Positions 32,770 to 41,769 are shown, counted from the stretch's first letter. The stretch: DNA of 48,127 bases from an uncultured Collinsella sp. (GCA_937958315.1 CALFGH010000149.1:1-48127); one strand, 5' to 3'. Numbers and translations: made by a program. Notes: generated by a model not told the origin, from the sequence alone.

Positions 32770-33660
32770 CTACAGGGTTCGTCCGAGCCTGAGATCGAGC
32801 TCGGTTGTGGGGCAGGCTGCCTGTTCGTGCGGCTCGCAAGCGCCAAGGGCTCCAAAGCGATAGAGCGTTGCGGCGGGCGTGGTGTAGGCGAGCCGCAGCT
32901 GATGCTCGACAGGGGCACATCCGTCATTTTTGTAATGAGCCGCGTAGCACTGCGCGATGCTGGCGTTCATCTCGCTGCCATTGCGATGGCGCTCAAACTG
33001 GCGTCTGCAGGTCTCGATGATCTTTGCTACCGACTTGGGTGCCGTCGCGGGAACAAGGGCGAGATAGCCCTCAAATAGCTCGTTGATGCTCAGGAGGCAC
33101 AGCAGGTCGATCAGCGTCCTTATGGCTGCTCCCTCGGCAGAAAAATGCGCGGTCATGCGGTTATATCGGTTGCGGTCGACTATGGCCGCATGGGGTCTTG
33201 GAGTTTTCTGCCCTGTGGTCCCGGGCTTTTGCCGCGCCTGTGTATTGAGCTCGACGTTGCAGCGCTTGAGGCCGTCCAACGGAAGGAACAGTGCGGTGCG
33301 CAGGGTGTTCCGCTTGCTCTCGAGTTCATGACGCTCGTCGGGCTCCCATTCGAGCTTGAGTTTCGTGTCGAGCGCCGTAAGCATATGGGCTAGGCAGCCT
33401 ACGGTAAGAACGTACGAATCGTTGTCGCGTTTTGGGGCATAGGGGTCTGTCAGCTTGCGAATGTCGGGGTCGCCCATGATCTTTGTGCAGCGCTTCAGCA
33501 GTTGAGGGTGGTCGGCCAAGATCGTCGCGAGCGGTAGCGACGCGTAGTTCTTGATAGTCGCGGCGGCAAAGGCGGCGTCATATTCGTTTGCATATGCTCG
33601 CTCAATGCGGGCATCCAGAATGCTTTTCTTATCGCCGTCTTCAGCGTGGTGGTTTGTCAT
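32770..33660 (-). CDS. Unknown protein, first gene of the ClpP/VirD4 operon
   Basis: A 296-residue soluble protein with no signal peptide or membrane segment. It is polar and mainly helical, with segments such as DARIERAYANEYDAAFAAAT, SYVLTVGCLAHMLTALDTKL and IRTLIDLLCLLSINELFEGY. I recognise no family. The ATG at 33660 has GGAGAAG close upstream; an in-frame extension to 33816 would add a His-rich stretch formed by direct repeats and is not supported. The next gene starts 63 nt downstream. Its constant company would decide whether it is a substrate of the protease, an adaptor or a regulator. Confidence 0.78.
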   Translation of the reverse strand: MTNHHAEDGDKKSILDARIERAYANEYDAAFAAATIKNYASLPLATILADHPQLLKRCTKIMGDPDIRKLTDPYAPKRDNDSYVLTVGCLAHMLTALDTKLKLEWEPDERHELESKRNTLRTALFLPLDGLKRCNVELNTQARQKPGTTGQKTPRPHAAIVDRNRYNRMTAHFSAEGAAIRTLIDLLCLLSINELFEGYLALVPATAPKSVAKIIETCRRQFERHRNGSEMNASIAQCYAAHYKNDGCAPVEHQLRLAYTTPAATLYRFGALGACEPHEQAACPTTELDLRLGRTL

Positions 33661-33675
33661 AGCTTCTCCAATCGG

Positions 33676-33740
33676 TTGATGTTCGTGCTGTTTGTTGATG
33701 TGTTGGTTGTCGTGAGTGATGTGCTTGCCGTGGGTGATGT
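33676..33740 (-). repeat. Four spaced TGATGT direct repeats upstream of the operon
   Basis: Copies of (T/G)TGATGT start at 33676, 33695, 33716 and 33734, spaced 19, 21 and 18 bp, just before the first gene of the ClpP/VirD4 operon. Spacing near two helical turns on one face suggests a multi-site operator or iteron-like array; it could also be chance in a GT-rich stretch. Confidence 0.4.
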
Positions 33741-34137
33741 GCTGACGTTGGGGTGCTATGCGGTTTTCAATGAGCCCGTGAGGCAGTTGCTGCAGGGGCG
33801 GGGTGGAACGGCCCATGCAAGGCGGAAGGCATCGTGCTCAAAATCGAGACAGCAATGCCCTGGGTGCCTCACATGTGGCAGTTACCTCATTAAGTTGTCA
33901 TTGCGTTTGGGGTTGTACTTTGCCGATCTTCCTTCTCTTACACGCTAAAACTCAAACTTCATATGCTCGATCTACTTAAAACCGCAACGGCGGTCTTTTA
34001 TCAACTTATATGTCGGAACGCGTCTTTGCAAGTACTTTTTTTGCCTTTGTTTCAAATGGGGTGGTTTTGCAACCGTCATACGCGCGCTGTGCGAACGTGC
34101 CCCGGCTCGGATAAGATAGTGCGCGATAAAAACGATG
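33741..34137. other. Intergenic region between divergent operons
   Basis: About 400 bases with no convincing coding frame. Its right part (33890-34060) is clearly more A+T-rich than the surroundings, fitting promoter DNA for the ClpP/VirD4 operon and the HAD gene or an insertion boundary. No RNA gene, long repeat or phage attachment site is recognised. Confidence 0.4.
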
Positions 34138-34150
34138 CAAGGAGGCACAT

Positions 34151-34993
34151 ATGGCAATTAAAGCCATCGCAATGGATATCGACGGTACGCTCACCAACGA
34201 CCAGAAAGTGATTAGCCCGCGTACGCGCGAGAAGCTGCTCGCGGCGCAGGAGTCGGGCATTAAGCTCATTTTGGCTTCGGGTCGTCCCGCATGGGGGCTG
34301 CACGCCTTGGCGCAGGAGCTCGACCTCCAAAACCATGACGGTCTGCTAGTCGCTTTCAATGGCGCGCATGTGGTCGACGCTCAGACCGATGAGATCCTTT
34401 TTGACCAGGCCATGCCGGCTGACGAGCTGCACCGTCTGATTGATCATCTGCGCAATTTCGACGTGATCCCCATGATTTCGCTTGGTCGCGATCTGCACGT
34501 CGAGGACTCGTACCATTGCATGATCACGCTGCCTGACGGCTCGCAGAAGAATATTGTCAAGTATGAGCGCGACGCGTGCGATCTTAAGATTCGCGAGGTG
34601 GAGAGCCTGCATGAGGTCGCTGATGCTTATCCCGTGGACAAGTTGCTGACGGCAGGCGACCCGGCATACCTGCAGGCGCATTACGAGGAGATGTATGCGC
34701 CCTTTAAGCAGACGCTTTCGGGTATGTTTACGGCCGACTGGTACTTTGAGTACACGGCGCCCGGTATCGACAAGGCCCGTGCGCTCGAGGGTGCCCTGCC
34801 CAAGCTCGGCATCGATGCCAGCGAGGTCGTATCGTTTGGCGACGGCCAGAACGACAAGTCCATGATTGAGTGGGCCGGCACCGGTGTTGCCATGGGCAAC
34901 GCCGTCGATGAGGTTAAGGCTGTAGCCCAGATGGTGACCGCCAATAACAACGAAGACGGTATTGCGGTGGCATTGGATAAGCTACTGGGCTAG
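34151..34993 (+). CDS. Cof-type HAD-superfamily phosphatase
   Basis: A 280-residue HAD phosphatase. Motif I is IAMDIDGTLTND, motif II SGRPAWG, the Lys motif is in APGIDKARAL, and motif IV is SFGDGQNDKSMI. The C2 cap lies between about residues 80 and 200. It probably dephosphorylates a sugar phosphate or similar metabolite. CAAGGAGG lies 5 nt before the ATG. A terminator separates it from a second, unrelated HAD gene. Confidence 0.94.
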   Translation: MAIKAIAMDIDGTLTNDQKVISPRTREKLLAAQESGIKLILASGRPAWGLHALAQELDLQNHDGLLVAFNGAHVVDAQTDEILFDQAMPADELHRLIDHLRNFDVIPMISLGRDLHVEDSYHCMITLPDGSQKNIVKYERDACDLKIREVESLHEVADAYPVDKLLTAGDPAYLQAHYEEMYAPFKQTLSGMFTADWYFEYTAPGIDKARALEGALPKLGIDASEVVSFGDGQNDKSMIEWAGTGVAMGNAVDEVKAVAQMVTANNNEDGIAVALDKLLG

Positions 34994-35015
34994 AATCGCC
35001 GATAATGCATGGTTC

Positions 35016-35041
35016 GGGCGTCCGCTTGCGGGCGCCCTTTT
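35016..35041 (+). terminator. Terminator between the two HAD genes
   Basis: A 9-bp stem with one G-T pair (35016-35024 with 35029-35037) and a tetraloop, followed by TTTTG. It ends just before the ribosome site of the next gene. Confidence 0.8.
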
Positions 35042-35056
35042 GTTAGGGAGGGTGCC

Positions 35057-35716
35057 GTGTCCGCATTTCCGTTCGACGCCGTTATCTTTGACATGGACGG
35101 CGTCATTGTCGATACCGAGTATTACTACCTGGGCGAGACTGCCGCGTTTGCCAAGGAGCTTGGGTTGAACCTGACTCAAGAGGAATTGAACGGGCAGGTC
35201 GGTACTTCGCATCAGTTCTTCCTGCATATGCTGGTCGATTGGTTTCAGCGCGCCGGTAGGGGGCATTTTACTGGCGAGGAAGCGTTGGCTCGTTGGGACG
35301 AGTGGGCGCATAAGCGTCCGCGCGACTATCAGACTTTGATTAACCCGGGAGCCGTGGATACGATTCGAGAGCTGCCGCGCCGTGGCGTTCGCGTGGCGCT
35401 TGCTAGCTCGTCTCCCATGGATAGCATCGAGGAAGTACTCAATGCGTGCGGGCTGTCGGATGCCTTTGAGTATGTGGTGAGCGGCGAGCAGTTTAAGGAG
35501 AGCAAGCCCGAGCCCGACATCTACCTGCATGCGCTGGATCTGCTGGGGCTGCCCGCGAATCGCTGCTGCTGCGTTGAGGATTCCGTTCCGGGCATTACCG
35601 CGGGTAAGCGAGCCGGCCTGACGGTCATTGCCAAGCGCGAGGAGCGCTTTGGCTTTAGCCAGGATGCCGCGGACAAGATTATCGACCAGCTGCCGGAGCT
35701 GCTCACGCTTTCTTAG
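35057..35716 (+). CDS. HAD phosphatase, beta-phosphoglucomutase-like
   Basis: A 219-residue HAD subfamily IA protein with the C1 cap. FDAVIFDMDGVIVDTEYYYLG is motif I, ALASSSPMDSIEEVL motif II, and GEQFKESKPEPDIYL, then CCVEDSVPGITAGKRAG motifs III and IV. The Asp-x-Asp and cap are those of phosphatases and beta-phosphoglucomutases; which reaction occurs is unknown. The start is a GTG with TAGGGAGGG upstream, right after the preceding terminator. Confidence 0.93.
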   Translation: MSAFPFDAVIFDMDGVIVDTEYYYLGETAAFAKELGLNLTQEELNGQVGTSHQFFLHMLVDWFQRAGRGHFTGEEALARWDEWAHKRPRDYQTLINPGAVDTIRELPRRGVRVALASSSPMDSIEEVLNACGLSDAFEYVVSGEQFKESKPEPDIYLHALDLLGLPANRCCCVEDSVPGITAGKRAGLTVIAKREERFGFSQDAADKIIDQLPELLTLS

Positions 35717-35799
35717 GAGCGCGGTAGTTGCGCGTTTTTCGGGTCAGATGAGTAAATAGCCAACATTTTGGTGCGGCAGCAAGCATACTTTATGCTAAT

Positions 35800-35840
35800 G
35801 CGGGCTCAAGGGCTTGTTGAATGCCCTTGAGCCCGCTTTT
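35800..35840 (+). terminator. Terminator before the GntR gene
   Basis: A perfect 14-bp stem (35800-35813 with 35823-35836) with a 9-nt loop, followed by TTTTG. Confidence 0.88.
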
Positions 35841-35866
35841 GACTTAATTGTGCTGGGAGAGGGTAT

Positions 35867-36610
35867 ATGCCACCGACTGAAGGGCTAACTGACGGTAAAG
35901 CAGCGATACCGCTGTACCAACAGGTTATCGATATCATCAAAAACGAAATCAACTCCGGCGCCTACAAGGCAGGTGCGCGGATACCCAACGAATTCGAATT
36001 GGCTGAGAGCTATAAAGTTGGCCGCGTTACCGTGCGACGCGCTATTGAGGAGCTCGTCCAGCAGGGCTATCTAACGAAGCGACAGGGGAAAGGCACGTTT
36101 GTCAATGCCCCCAAGCTCAAGCGCAAGATTCGCCAGAAGGATGACGTCCAGAGTTTTTCGGACGCATGCCGCGTTAATGGAATGGAGGCGGGGGCGCGCG
36201 TCATTTCGAGGAAGATACTGCCGGCGGATTCCACCGAAGCACAGTTCTTTGGTGTTCCCGTTGGAACTGACTTGATTTGCGTTGAGCGCGTGCGTACTGC
36301 CGATGGCGTCCCTGTCATGCTCGAGAACAACATATACGTTTACGAGGACAACGCCTATCTATCAACGGCACCTCTATCTAACCAATCCATTTTTGAGTTC
36401 GTGCGCAACCGGACGGGCCGCACGCCCGCGTTTACCGACCCGTGCACGCTCGAGATCGCGTGCGCGTCGCCCGAGGTCGCTCGGCTGTTGGCAGTTCCCG
36501 TTGGCGAACCCTTGTTTTATATGGAAGCCTTCTTTTTCGATGAGCAGCGGCGGCCGTTTATCATCGGTCGTCAGCGAATCGTTGGGTCTCGCTACGTTTT
36601 TGACATCTAG
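35867..36610 (+). CDS. GntR/HutC-family regulator of the Amadori operon
   Basis: A 247-residue regulator with an N-terminal winged helix (IPLYQQVIDIIKNEINSGAYKAGARIPNEFELAESYKVGRVTVRRAIEELV split over residues 14-63) and a C-terminal UTRA effector domain (about 95-245). It stands where frlR and fraR stand in known fructoselysine and fructose-asparagine loci. GGGAGAGGG precedes the ATG. It probably represses the five genes downstream and responds to a phosphorylated Amadori sugar (inference). A hairpin follows it, so the operon may have its own promoter. Confidence 0.9.
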   Translation: MPPTEGLTDGKAAIPLYQQVIDIIKNEINSGAYKAGARIPNEFELAESYKVGRVTVRRAIEELVQQGYLTKRQGKGTFVNAPKLKRKIRQKDDVQSFSDACRVNGMEAGARVISRKILPADSTEAQFFGVPVGTDLICVERVRTADGVPVMLENNIYVYEDNAYLSTAPLSNQSIFEFVRNRTGRTPAFTDPCTLEIACASPEVARLLAVPVGEPLFYMEAFFFDEQRRPFIIGRQRIVGSRYVFDI

Positions 36611-36622
36611 GACATTGCGAAT

Positions 36623-36658
36623 GGAAGCGCCCGGTGGATCATCTCACCGGGCGTTTCC
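36623..36658 (+). terminator. Hairpin after the GntR gene
   Basis: A 14-bp stem with one G-T pair (36623-36636 with 36645-36658) with an 8-nt loop. No T tract follows, so termination may be partial. Confidence 0.6.
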
Positions 36659-36763
36659 ATACCGTTCACGGCGCAAACGCAACCGTTCAACCGCGTTGCG
36701 GCAATCAGTTTGAAATTATCTTGATGAAGGAAAAAGCTGCTGGTAATCTATGGGACGTCATAG

Positions 36764-36786
36764 AACGTTTGCCTTGTGCAAACGTT
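36764..36786 (+). promoter_or_regulatory. Candidate operator before the transporter gene
   Basis: A perfect 8-bp inverted repeat, AACGTTTG (36764-36771) and CAAACGTT (36779-36786), with 7 nt between. It lies 43 bp before the transporter start, downstream of a weak possible promoter (TTGATG 36721-36726, TAATCT 36744-36749). Candidate binding site for the GntR protein. Confidence 0.45.
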
Positions 36787-36828
36787 GAAGCGAGATGCGA
36801 TGCAGTCTCGAGTTCTTTGGAGGTATCT

Positions 36829-38292
36829 ATGTCAGATACGAAGGCGAAGAAGACAAACAGACGTTTTAAGTTCAAATTACCGCATGTCTATACGATCATG
36901 TTCTTGCTGATCGTTGTCTTTGCGGTCCTGACTTGGATCGTTCCCTCTGGTCAGTATCAGCGCAAGACGATTTCGACAGCGGCGGGCGAGCGTGAAGTCG
37001 CCGTTGCTGGAACCTATGAACAGGTCGATAAGAACTACACCGATTCCGAGACCGGCGAGACCATCAATCTGGGCCAGGATATCTTCGCGGTTCTGCAAGC
37101 GCCCACCAAGGGTATCCAAGAGGCCGCCGACGTCGTTGCGTTCGTCTTATTGATTGGCGGATCGTTCGCAATCATCACCAAGACCAACGCTTTGAATGCC
37201 GGCATGAGCCGTGTGATTAAAAAGCTCAAGAACAAGGACATCCTCATCATCCCCATCACGATGACATTGCTGTCCATTTGCGGCACTACGTTTGGTATGT
37301 CTGAGGAAGCCCTGCCGTTCTATGCCATCTTCATTCCCATCATGATGGGTATCGGTTATGACTCGATGACGGCATTCATCATCTGCTTCCTTGGTCCTAA
37401 CCTGGGATATTGTGCTTCGACCATCGACCCGTTCAATGTTTTGATCGCCCAAGGCATTATCGGCATCGAGGGCAATCCTCAGCTGTGGCTGCGCGCCATC
37501 TCTTGGGTCATCTTTACCGCCGTTGGCATCGCATGGGCCATGCGCTATGCCATGCGCGTCAAGAAAAACCCCGAGTCGTCCATTACGTACGAGGACGACA
37601 AGCTCAAGCGTGTTGAGTTTTCCGTGACCGATGCCTCCATCGAGGAAGAGTTCACTACCCGTCAGAAGCTCGTGCTTATCGATTTTGCCTGCGGTATGGG
37701 CATTATCGTCTGGGGTCTTGTTACCCAGGGCTGGTACATGAATGAGATTTCCGCCGTGTTCCTTGGTATGGGCTTGCTTGCCGGTATCCTGGGCGGCCTT
37801 GACCAGCAGACGATCGCCGAGGAGTTCGTTAAAGGCATTGCCGACTTTGCGTACGCCGCCATCGTTATCGGTATCGCTCGCGGCATTCTGGTCATCGCCG
37901 AGGGCGGCATGATCATCGACACCATCCTCCAGGCGCTCGCTACTGCGCTCGCCGGTGCGCCCGCTGCCGTCTACACCACGTTTATGTATATCGTCCTTGG
38001 CCTGCTCTCTTTGCTGGTTCCCTCGAGTTCTGGACTTGCGGCGCTCACCATGCCCGTCATGGGTCCGCTGACCGAGCTTATGGGCCTCAATCCCGAAGCT
38101 GCCGTTACCGCGCTCCAGTTTGCCAACCAAACCATCAACACCATCAGTCCCGTGGCGGGCATGACGGTCGCCGGTCTTGCCGTGGCTAGGATTTCGTTTG
38201 GCCAATGGTGGAAGACCATTTGGAAGTTCTTCATTTTCATGGTCGTCTTTGGCCTGATCGTAACGGCAATCTCTGGCATGCTTCCGGTGTAG
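36829..38292 (+). CDS. YfcC/DcuC-type membrane transporter
   Basis: A 487-residue integral membrane protein with about 11-12 helices, a soluble loop near residues 45-85, and a family segment LLVPSSSGLAALTMPVMGPLTE split by conserved Ser/Gly residues. It belongs to the YfcC/C4-dicarboxylate (DcuC-like) group, which also contains basic amino-acid carriers. In Salmonella the fructose-asparagine carrier FraA is of a related type, whereas E. coli FrlA is an APC permease. Here it probably imports the Amadori compound of the operon. TTGGAGG precedes the ATG. Confidence 0.88.
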   Translation: MSDTKAKKTNRRFKFKLPHVYTIMFLLIVVFAVLTWIVPSGQYQRKTISTAAGEREVAVAGTYEQVDKNYTDSETGETINLGQDIFAVLQAPTKGIQEAADVVAFVLLIGGSFAIITKTNALNAGMSRVIKKLKNKDILIIPITMTLLSICGTTFGMSEEALPFYAIFIPIMMGIGYDSMTAFIICFLGPNLGYCASTIDPFNVLIAQGIIGIEGNPQLWLRAISWVIFTAVGIAWAMRYAMRVKKNPESSITYEDDKLKRVEFSVTDASIEEEFTTRQKLVLIDFACGMGIIVWGLVTQGWYMNEISAVFLGMGLLAGILGGLDQQTIAEEFVKGIADFAYAAIVIGIARGILVIAEGGMIIDTILQALATALAGAPAAVYTTFMYIVLGLLSLLVPSSSGLAALTMPVMGPLTELMGLNPEAAVTALQFANQTINTISPVAGMTVAGLAVARISFGQWWKTIWKFFIFMVVFGLIVTAISGMLPV

Positions 38293-38301
38293 GTGGTTGT
38301 G

Positions 38302-39885
38302 ATGTCTGATCGTTTGACGGTCCTGACGTCTAAGAGCGTCTTTACCGGTACGGGGGACCTGCCGTTTGAAGGTTTCGTAGCGGTCCGTGGCAATCGAATT
38401 GAGGCTGTTGGCACCAAGTGTGAGGTAGCTTCGTATTTGACCCAGGCGGACGAGGTAGTTGACCTGGGCGACCGCACCGTCATGCCTGGTCTGATCGATG
38501 TACATACCTTCTATACAGGCTGGGCGCTGCGGACGTTGGGGTCTGATCTGTCCGGCATCGATGATGCCAAAGAGGCCGTGTCGCTCTTGCGTGCATGGAA
38601 AGAAGATCATCCGGATTGCGCGGCGGCTTTTGGCCACAACCTATCCGAAACGTTGGCATCGGATGCCGAGAACGCAAATACGGCAGCTGTGTTTGACGAT
38701 TGTTTTGGCGATATCCCCGTCGTCTGCTTTACACCGGGTGCGGAGACCTGCGTTCTAAATGCTGCCGCCAGTGCGCGATACGGCTTTACGCCCCAGGCGT
38801 GCTATGCCGAGAAGATCTGGCGCATGATGAGCGATTTCCTCGCGCTGCCCGAGGTGCGTGCCGGGTATTCGGACTACATGAACATGCTTAACGAGCGTGG
38901 CGTTACCGCCATCAAGGAAATGGCGTTTGATGACTACTACGGCTTTGCCGACGAAATGGCTCGCCGTGAGGAATCTGGCGAGCTGACGGTTCGCGTCTCT
39001 ATGATGTCGCAGCCGGTGGGTGCCGGTGCAAATCTGGCATATGCCCGCGAGGCGCGAGAGCGCTTCCGGGGACCGTTCGTTCGTTTTTCTGGCTTCAACC
39101 GTATGACCGATCGCGGCGTATGGGTGGGGCTTGCAGAGATGATAGACCCCTATGAGGACACGGCCGATGCGGGCGCTGCCGGCAAGACGGTTGTCGAGGA
39201 GCCAGAGTGGGATCTGATTGAGAACGAGCTGCGTGCAATTGATGCTGACGGCTTCCGATATTCCTTGCATTGCCAGGGCGATGGCGCCGTTCGTCGCACC
39301 GTGGCGCTCTATGCCTCGCTGCCTCGAGACGAGCATGGACGGATGCTTCGCCGCCATGCGATTACCGATCTCGAGAATTCTGACCCGACCGATCTTGTCG
39401 AGTTTGGCAAGTTAGGTGGAATTTGCGAGGTCTATCCGCAGATTCTGACGCTGGACCGGCGCGAGGATTGCCTGTCGATGATGCGTCGACAAATTGGCGA
39501 GACGCGACTTTTGCACAGCTGGAATCGCCGCGGCATGGAAGATTCCGGATGCACGGTGTGCTGTGGAACGGATTTGCCGCTGTTGATTCCGAGCCTGGGC
39601 GAGTCAATCTACAGCGCGTGCGGCGGATTCTTCGCCGACGGACTGCCCGTGAATGAGGTCAACACGCTGACGCTTGTCGAGCTCTTGCGCGCTTGGACTG
39701 CCGGGGGCGCGTACGATCTGATGCGCGAAGATGAGCTGGGTACGCTCGAGGTCGGCAAGCTTGCCGATATCTGCGTGCTCGATCGGGATGTGTTTGACCT
39801 CGATTATCGCGACGCACGCGATCTTGCGGTTGATATGACGATGTCGGACGGACAAATCGTGTTCGATCGAAATAAGGAGGCATAA
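38302..39885 (+). CDS. YtcJ-like amidohydrolase with an altered HxH motif
   Basis: A 527-residue member of the amidohydrolase-3 (YtcJ-like) group: N-terminal beta domain, GDRTVMPGLIDVHTF at the first metal strand, VTAIKEMAF with a conserved Lys, YSLHCQGDGAVRRT, RHAITDLENSDP and CGTDLPLL, then a C-terminal beta piece ending in LGTLEVGKLADICVLDRD. The usual HxH at strand 1 reads HTF here, so one metal ligand is lost. It is not part of the classic frl set; it may remove an acyl or amide group from the substrate. Start 38302 has AGGTGG upstream and is 9 nt after the transporter stop. Confidence 0.85.
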   Translation: MSDRLTVLTSKSVFTGTGDLPFEGFVAVRGNRIEAVGTKCEVASYLTQADEVVDLGDRTVMPGLIDVHTFYTGWALRTLGSDLSGIDDAKEAVSLLRAWKEDHPDCAAAFGHNLSETLASDAENANTAAVFDDCFGDIPVVCFTPGAETCVLNAAASARYGFTPQACYAEKIWRMMSDFLALPEVRAGYSDYMNMLNERGVTAIKEMAFDDYYGFADEMARREESGELTVRVSMMSQPVGAGANLAYAREARERFRGPFVRFSGFNRMTDRGVWVGLAEMIDPYEDTADAGAAGKTVVEEPEWDLIENELRAIDADGFRYSLHCQGDGAVRRTVALYASLPRDEHGRMLRRHAITDLENSDPTDLVEFGKLGGICEVYPQILTLDRREDCLSMMRRQIGETRLLHSWNRRGMEDSGCTVCCGTDLPLLIPSLGESIYSACGGFFADGLPVNEVNTLTLVELLRAWTAGGAYDLMREDELGTLEVGKLADICVLDRDVFDLDYRDARDLAVDMTMSDGQIVFDRNKEA

Positions 39886-39886
39886 G

Positions 39887-40738
39887 ATGTCTGAATCCAA
39901 GCCGACGCTGCGCCGCGAACAGATTGCGGGCATGAATATCCACTACATCATGTGGTCGCTCGATTACTTCCTTGATGTGCAGCAGCGTTTGGGCTTTGAG
40001 TCCATTGAGCTGTGGTGCGCAGAGCCGCATGTGACGCTCGACCATACGGGCTACTTTGAGGCTGAGGTCCTGGCGAAAAAGGCTGCAGACCGTGGGCTTA
40101 GGTATCGTACTCTGTGCCCCGAGAATGTTGTCTATCCTTGGCAGTACTGCGCACGCAAGCCGCTGCATGAACAGCGCAGCCTGGCGTACTTTAAGCACGG
40201 CATTGAGCTTGCCGAGGTACTTGGGTGCGACCGTATGTCCATCAACTCGGGCTGGGGTGACTGGGACGAGGACCGCGAGGAAGCCTGGAAGCGCAGCCGC
40301 GAGCACTTGTCCATTCTGGCGGAGTATGCCGGCGAGCACGGTCTGGTGCTTACGATGGAAAGCCTGCGTCCCGAGGAGAGCAACCTTGTGACGACGGTTT
40401 CCGATGCGAAGCGCATGATTGACGAGGTCGCGAGCCCGTACTTACAGCCCATGGTTGATACAACCGCGATGGGCGTTGCAGGCGAGACGCTCGAGGACTG
40501 GTTTGCCGCCTTTGGTGATGGGGCAATTCACGAGATGCACTTTATCGACGGTGACCCGTATGGCCATCTGGTGTGGGGCGATGGCAAGCACGATATGGAC
40601 GCCTTCGTCGCCACACTCAACGCCCATGGTTTTGACGGCATGCTGGGCCAGGAAATCACGGACGGCCGTTACTACGATGACCCGGCGGCGGCTGATGCCA
40701 AGAACATGGCCGCATTCGAGAAATATCTGATTGACTAA
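39887..40738 (+). CDS. frlC: FrlC-like sugar isomerase/epimerase
   Basis: A 283-residue xylose-isomerase-like TIM barrel. Conserved metal-site segments are FESIELWCAEPHV, RMSINSGWGDW, LVLTMESLRPEESN, MVDTTAM, MHFIDGDPYGHLVWGDG and GQEITDGRYY. FrlC of E. coli interconverts fructoselysine and psicoselysine; the gene order here supports the same kind of C3 epimerisation, though I assign it by context as well as fold. AAGGAGG, which overlaps the end of the amidohydrolase gene, lies 6 nt before the ATG. Confidence 0.82.
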   Translation: MSESKPTLRREQIAGMNIHYIMWSLDYFLDVQQRLGFESIELWCAEPHVTLDHTGYFEAEVLAKKAADRGLRYRTLCPENVVYPWQYCARKPLHEQRSLAYFKHGIELAEVLGCDRMSINSGWGDWDEDREEAWKRSREHLSILAEYAGEHGLVLTMESLRPEESNLVTTVSDAKRMIDEVASPYLQPMVDTTAMGVAGETLEDWFAAFGDGAIHEMHFIDGDPYGHLVWGDGKHDMDAFVATLNAHGFDGMLGQEITDGRYYDDPAAADAKNMAAFEKYLID

Positions 40739-40800
40739 AACAACTATCGGCCACGCAACCAACGTCATTGATTGCGGCCCAAACAAGAAAGGAACTGGAT

Positions 40801-41769
40801 ATGAACGCACACGATCTGATCAAAGAGGCAATTGCCGAGAAGGGCAAGTTCGACAGCGTCTACTGGATTGCTTGCGGTGGCTCCATGATCGATTTGATCC
40901 CGGCTCATGAGCTTCTGCAGCGCGAGGCAACCACCTTCACTTCGTATATCTATACCGCACGTGAATTCGACATTATGCGTCCGCGTCGTCTGGGCGAGAA
41001 GTCCCTGGTCATCGCTTGCAGCCACAGTGGCAATACCCCGGAGGTCGTCGAGGGCTGCGAGATTGCCCTTGCCGCCGGCGCTACGGTGATCGCCCAGACC
41101 GACAACGCTGGATCCAAGATCGACTCCGGCAAGTGGACCACGTGGGTCTACCCATGGGGCGAGGGTGTGCCGCAGGCCGAGGTCCCCGCTGGCATTTCGC
41201 TGTCGCTTGCGGCAGAGCTGCTCGATCAGCAGGAGGGCTACGCCGATCTTGCCGATATGTATGCCGGTATCGCCGAGATGGATAAGATTCTTCCCCCGGC
41301 ACGCGAGAAGGTAAATGCCGAGCTGGGCGATCGCTTTGCCAAGCTTTGCCAGGAGCACGAGTTCTTCTATATTCTGGGCAGCGGTCCCAACTTTAGCCAG
41401 ACCTACGGTTTCGCTATCTGCTCTCTTATGGAGATGCAGTGGCAGCACTGCAGCTACATCCACTCTGCCGAGTACTTCCATGGCCCCTTCGAGGCTACTC
41501 AGGATGGCGTTTTTTACTTCCTGCAGATGGGCTCCAGCGAGTGCCGTGCTATGGACGAGCGCGCCCTGGCGTTCCTTAAGACGCATACCGATACGCTGAT
41601 GGTGCTCGATGCCAAGGAGTACGGTATGGAAGCCGTGCCGGCGAGCGTCCGTGCCTATCTGGACCCGGTGCTGTTCTACGCCATGAACTGCGAGCTGCGT
41701 GCTGCACGCGGCAAGGTGTTTGATCACGATCCCGATTTCCGTCGCTATATGGGTGTTGTCGAGTACTAG
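40801..41769 (+). CDS. frlB: FrlB-like SIS-domain deglycase
   Basis: A 322-residue protein with two SIS (sugar isomerase) domains: VYWIACGGSMIDLIP and VIACSHSGNTPEVVEG in the first, FFYILGSGPNFSQTYGFA in the second, and HSAEYFHGPFEAT carrying conserved active-site residues of this group. FrlB and FraB cleave phosphorylated Amadori compounds into glucose 6-phosphate and the free amine. The product would feed glycolysis through pgi (28956-30650). GAAAGGA lies upstream of the ATG at 40801; an extension to 40768 has less support. Confidence 0.9.
   Translation: MNAHDLIKEAIAEKGKFDSVYWIACGGSMIDLIPAHELLQREATTFTSYIYTAREFDIMRPRRLGEKSLVIACSHSGNTPEVVEGCEIALAAGATVIAQTDNAGSKIDSGKWTTWVYPWGEGVPQAEVPAGISLSLAAELLDQQEGYADLADMYAGIAEMDKILPPAREKVNAELGDRFAKLCQEHEFFYILGSGPNFSQTYGFAICSLMEMQWQHCSYIHSAEYFHGPFEATQDGVFYFLQMGSSECRAMDERALAFLKTHTDTLMVLDAKEYGMEAVPASVRAYLDPVLFYAMNCELRAARGKVFDHDPDFRRYMGVVEY

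Noticed and set aside
33661..33816. His-rich N-terminal extension of the unknown protein at 32770-33660
   Set aside because: The His codons come from the TGATGT repeats; the internal ATG at 33660 has a ribosome site and the extension does not.
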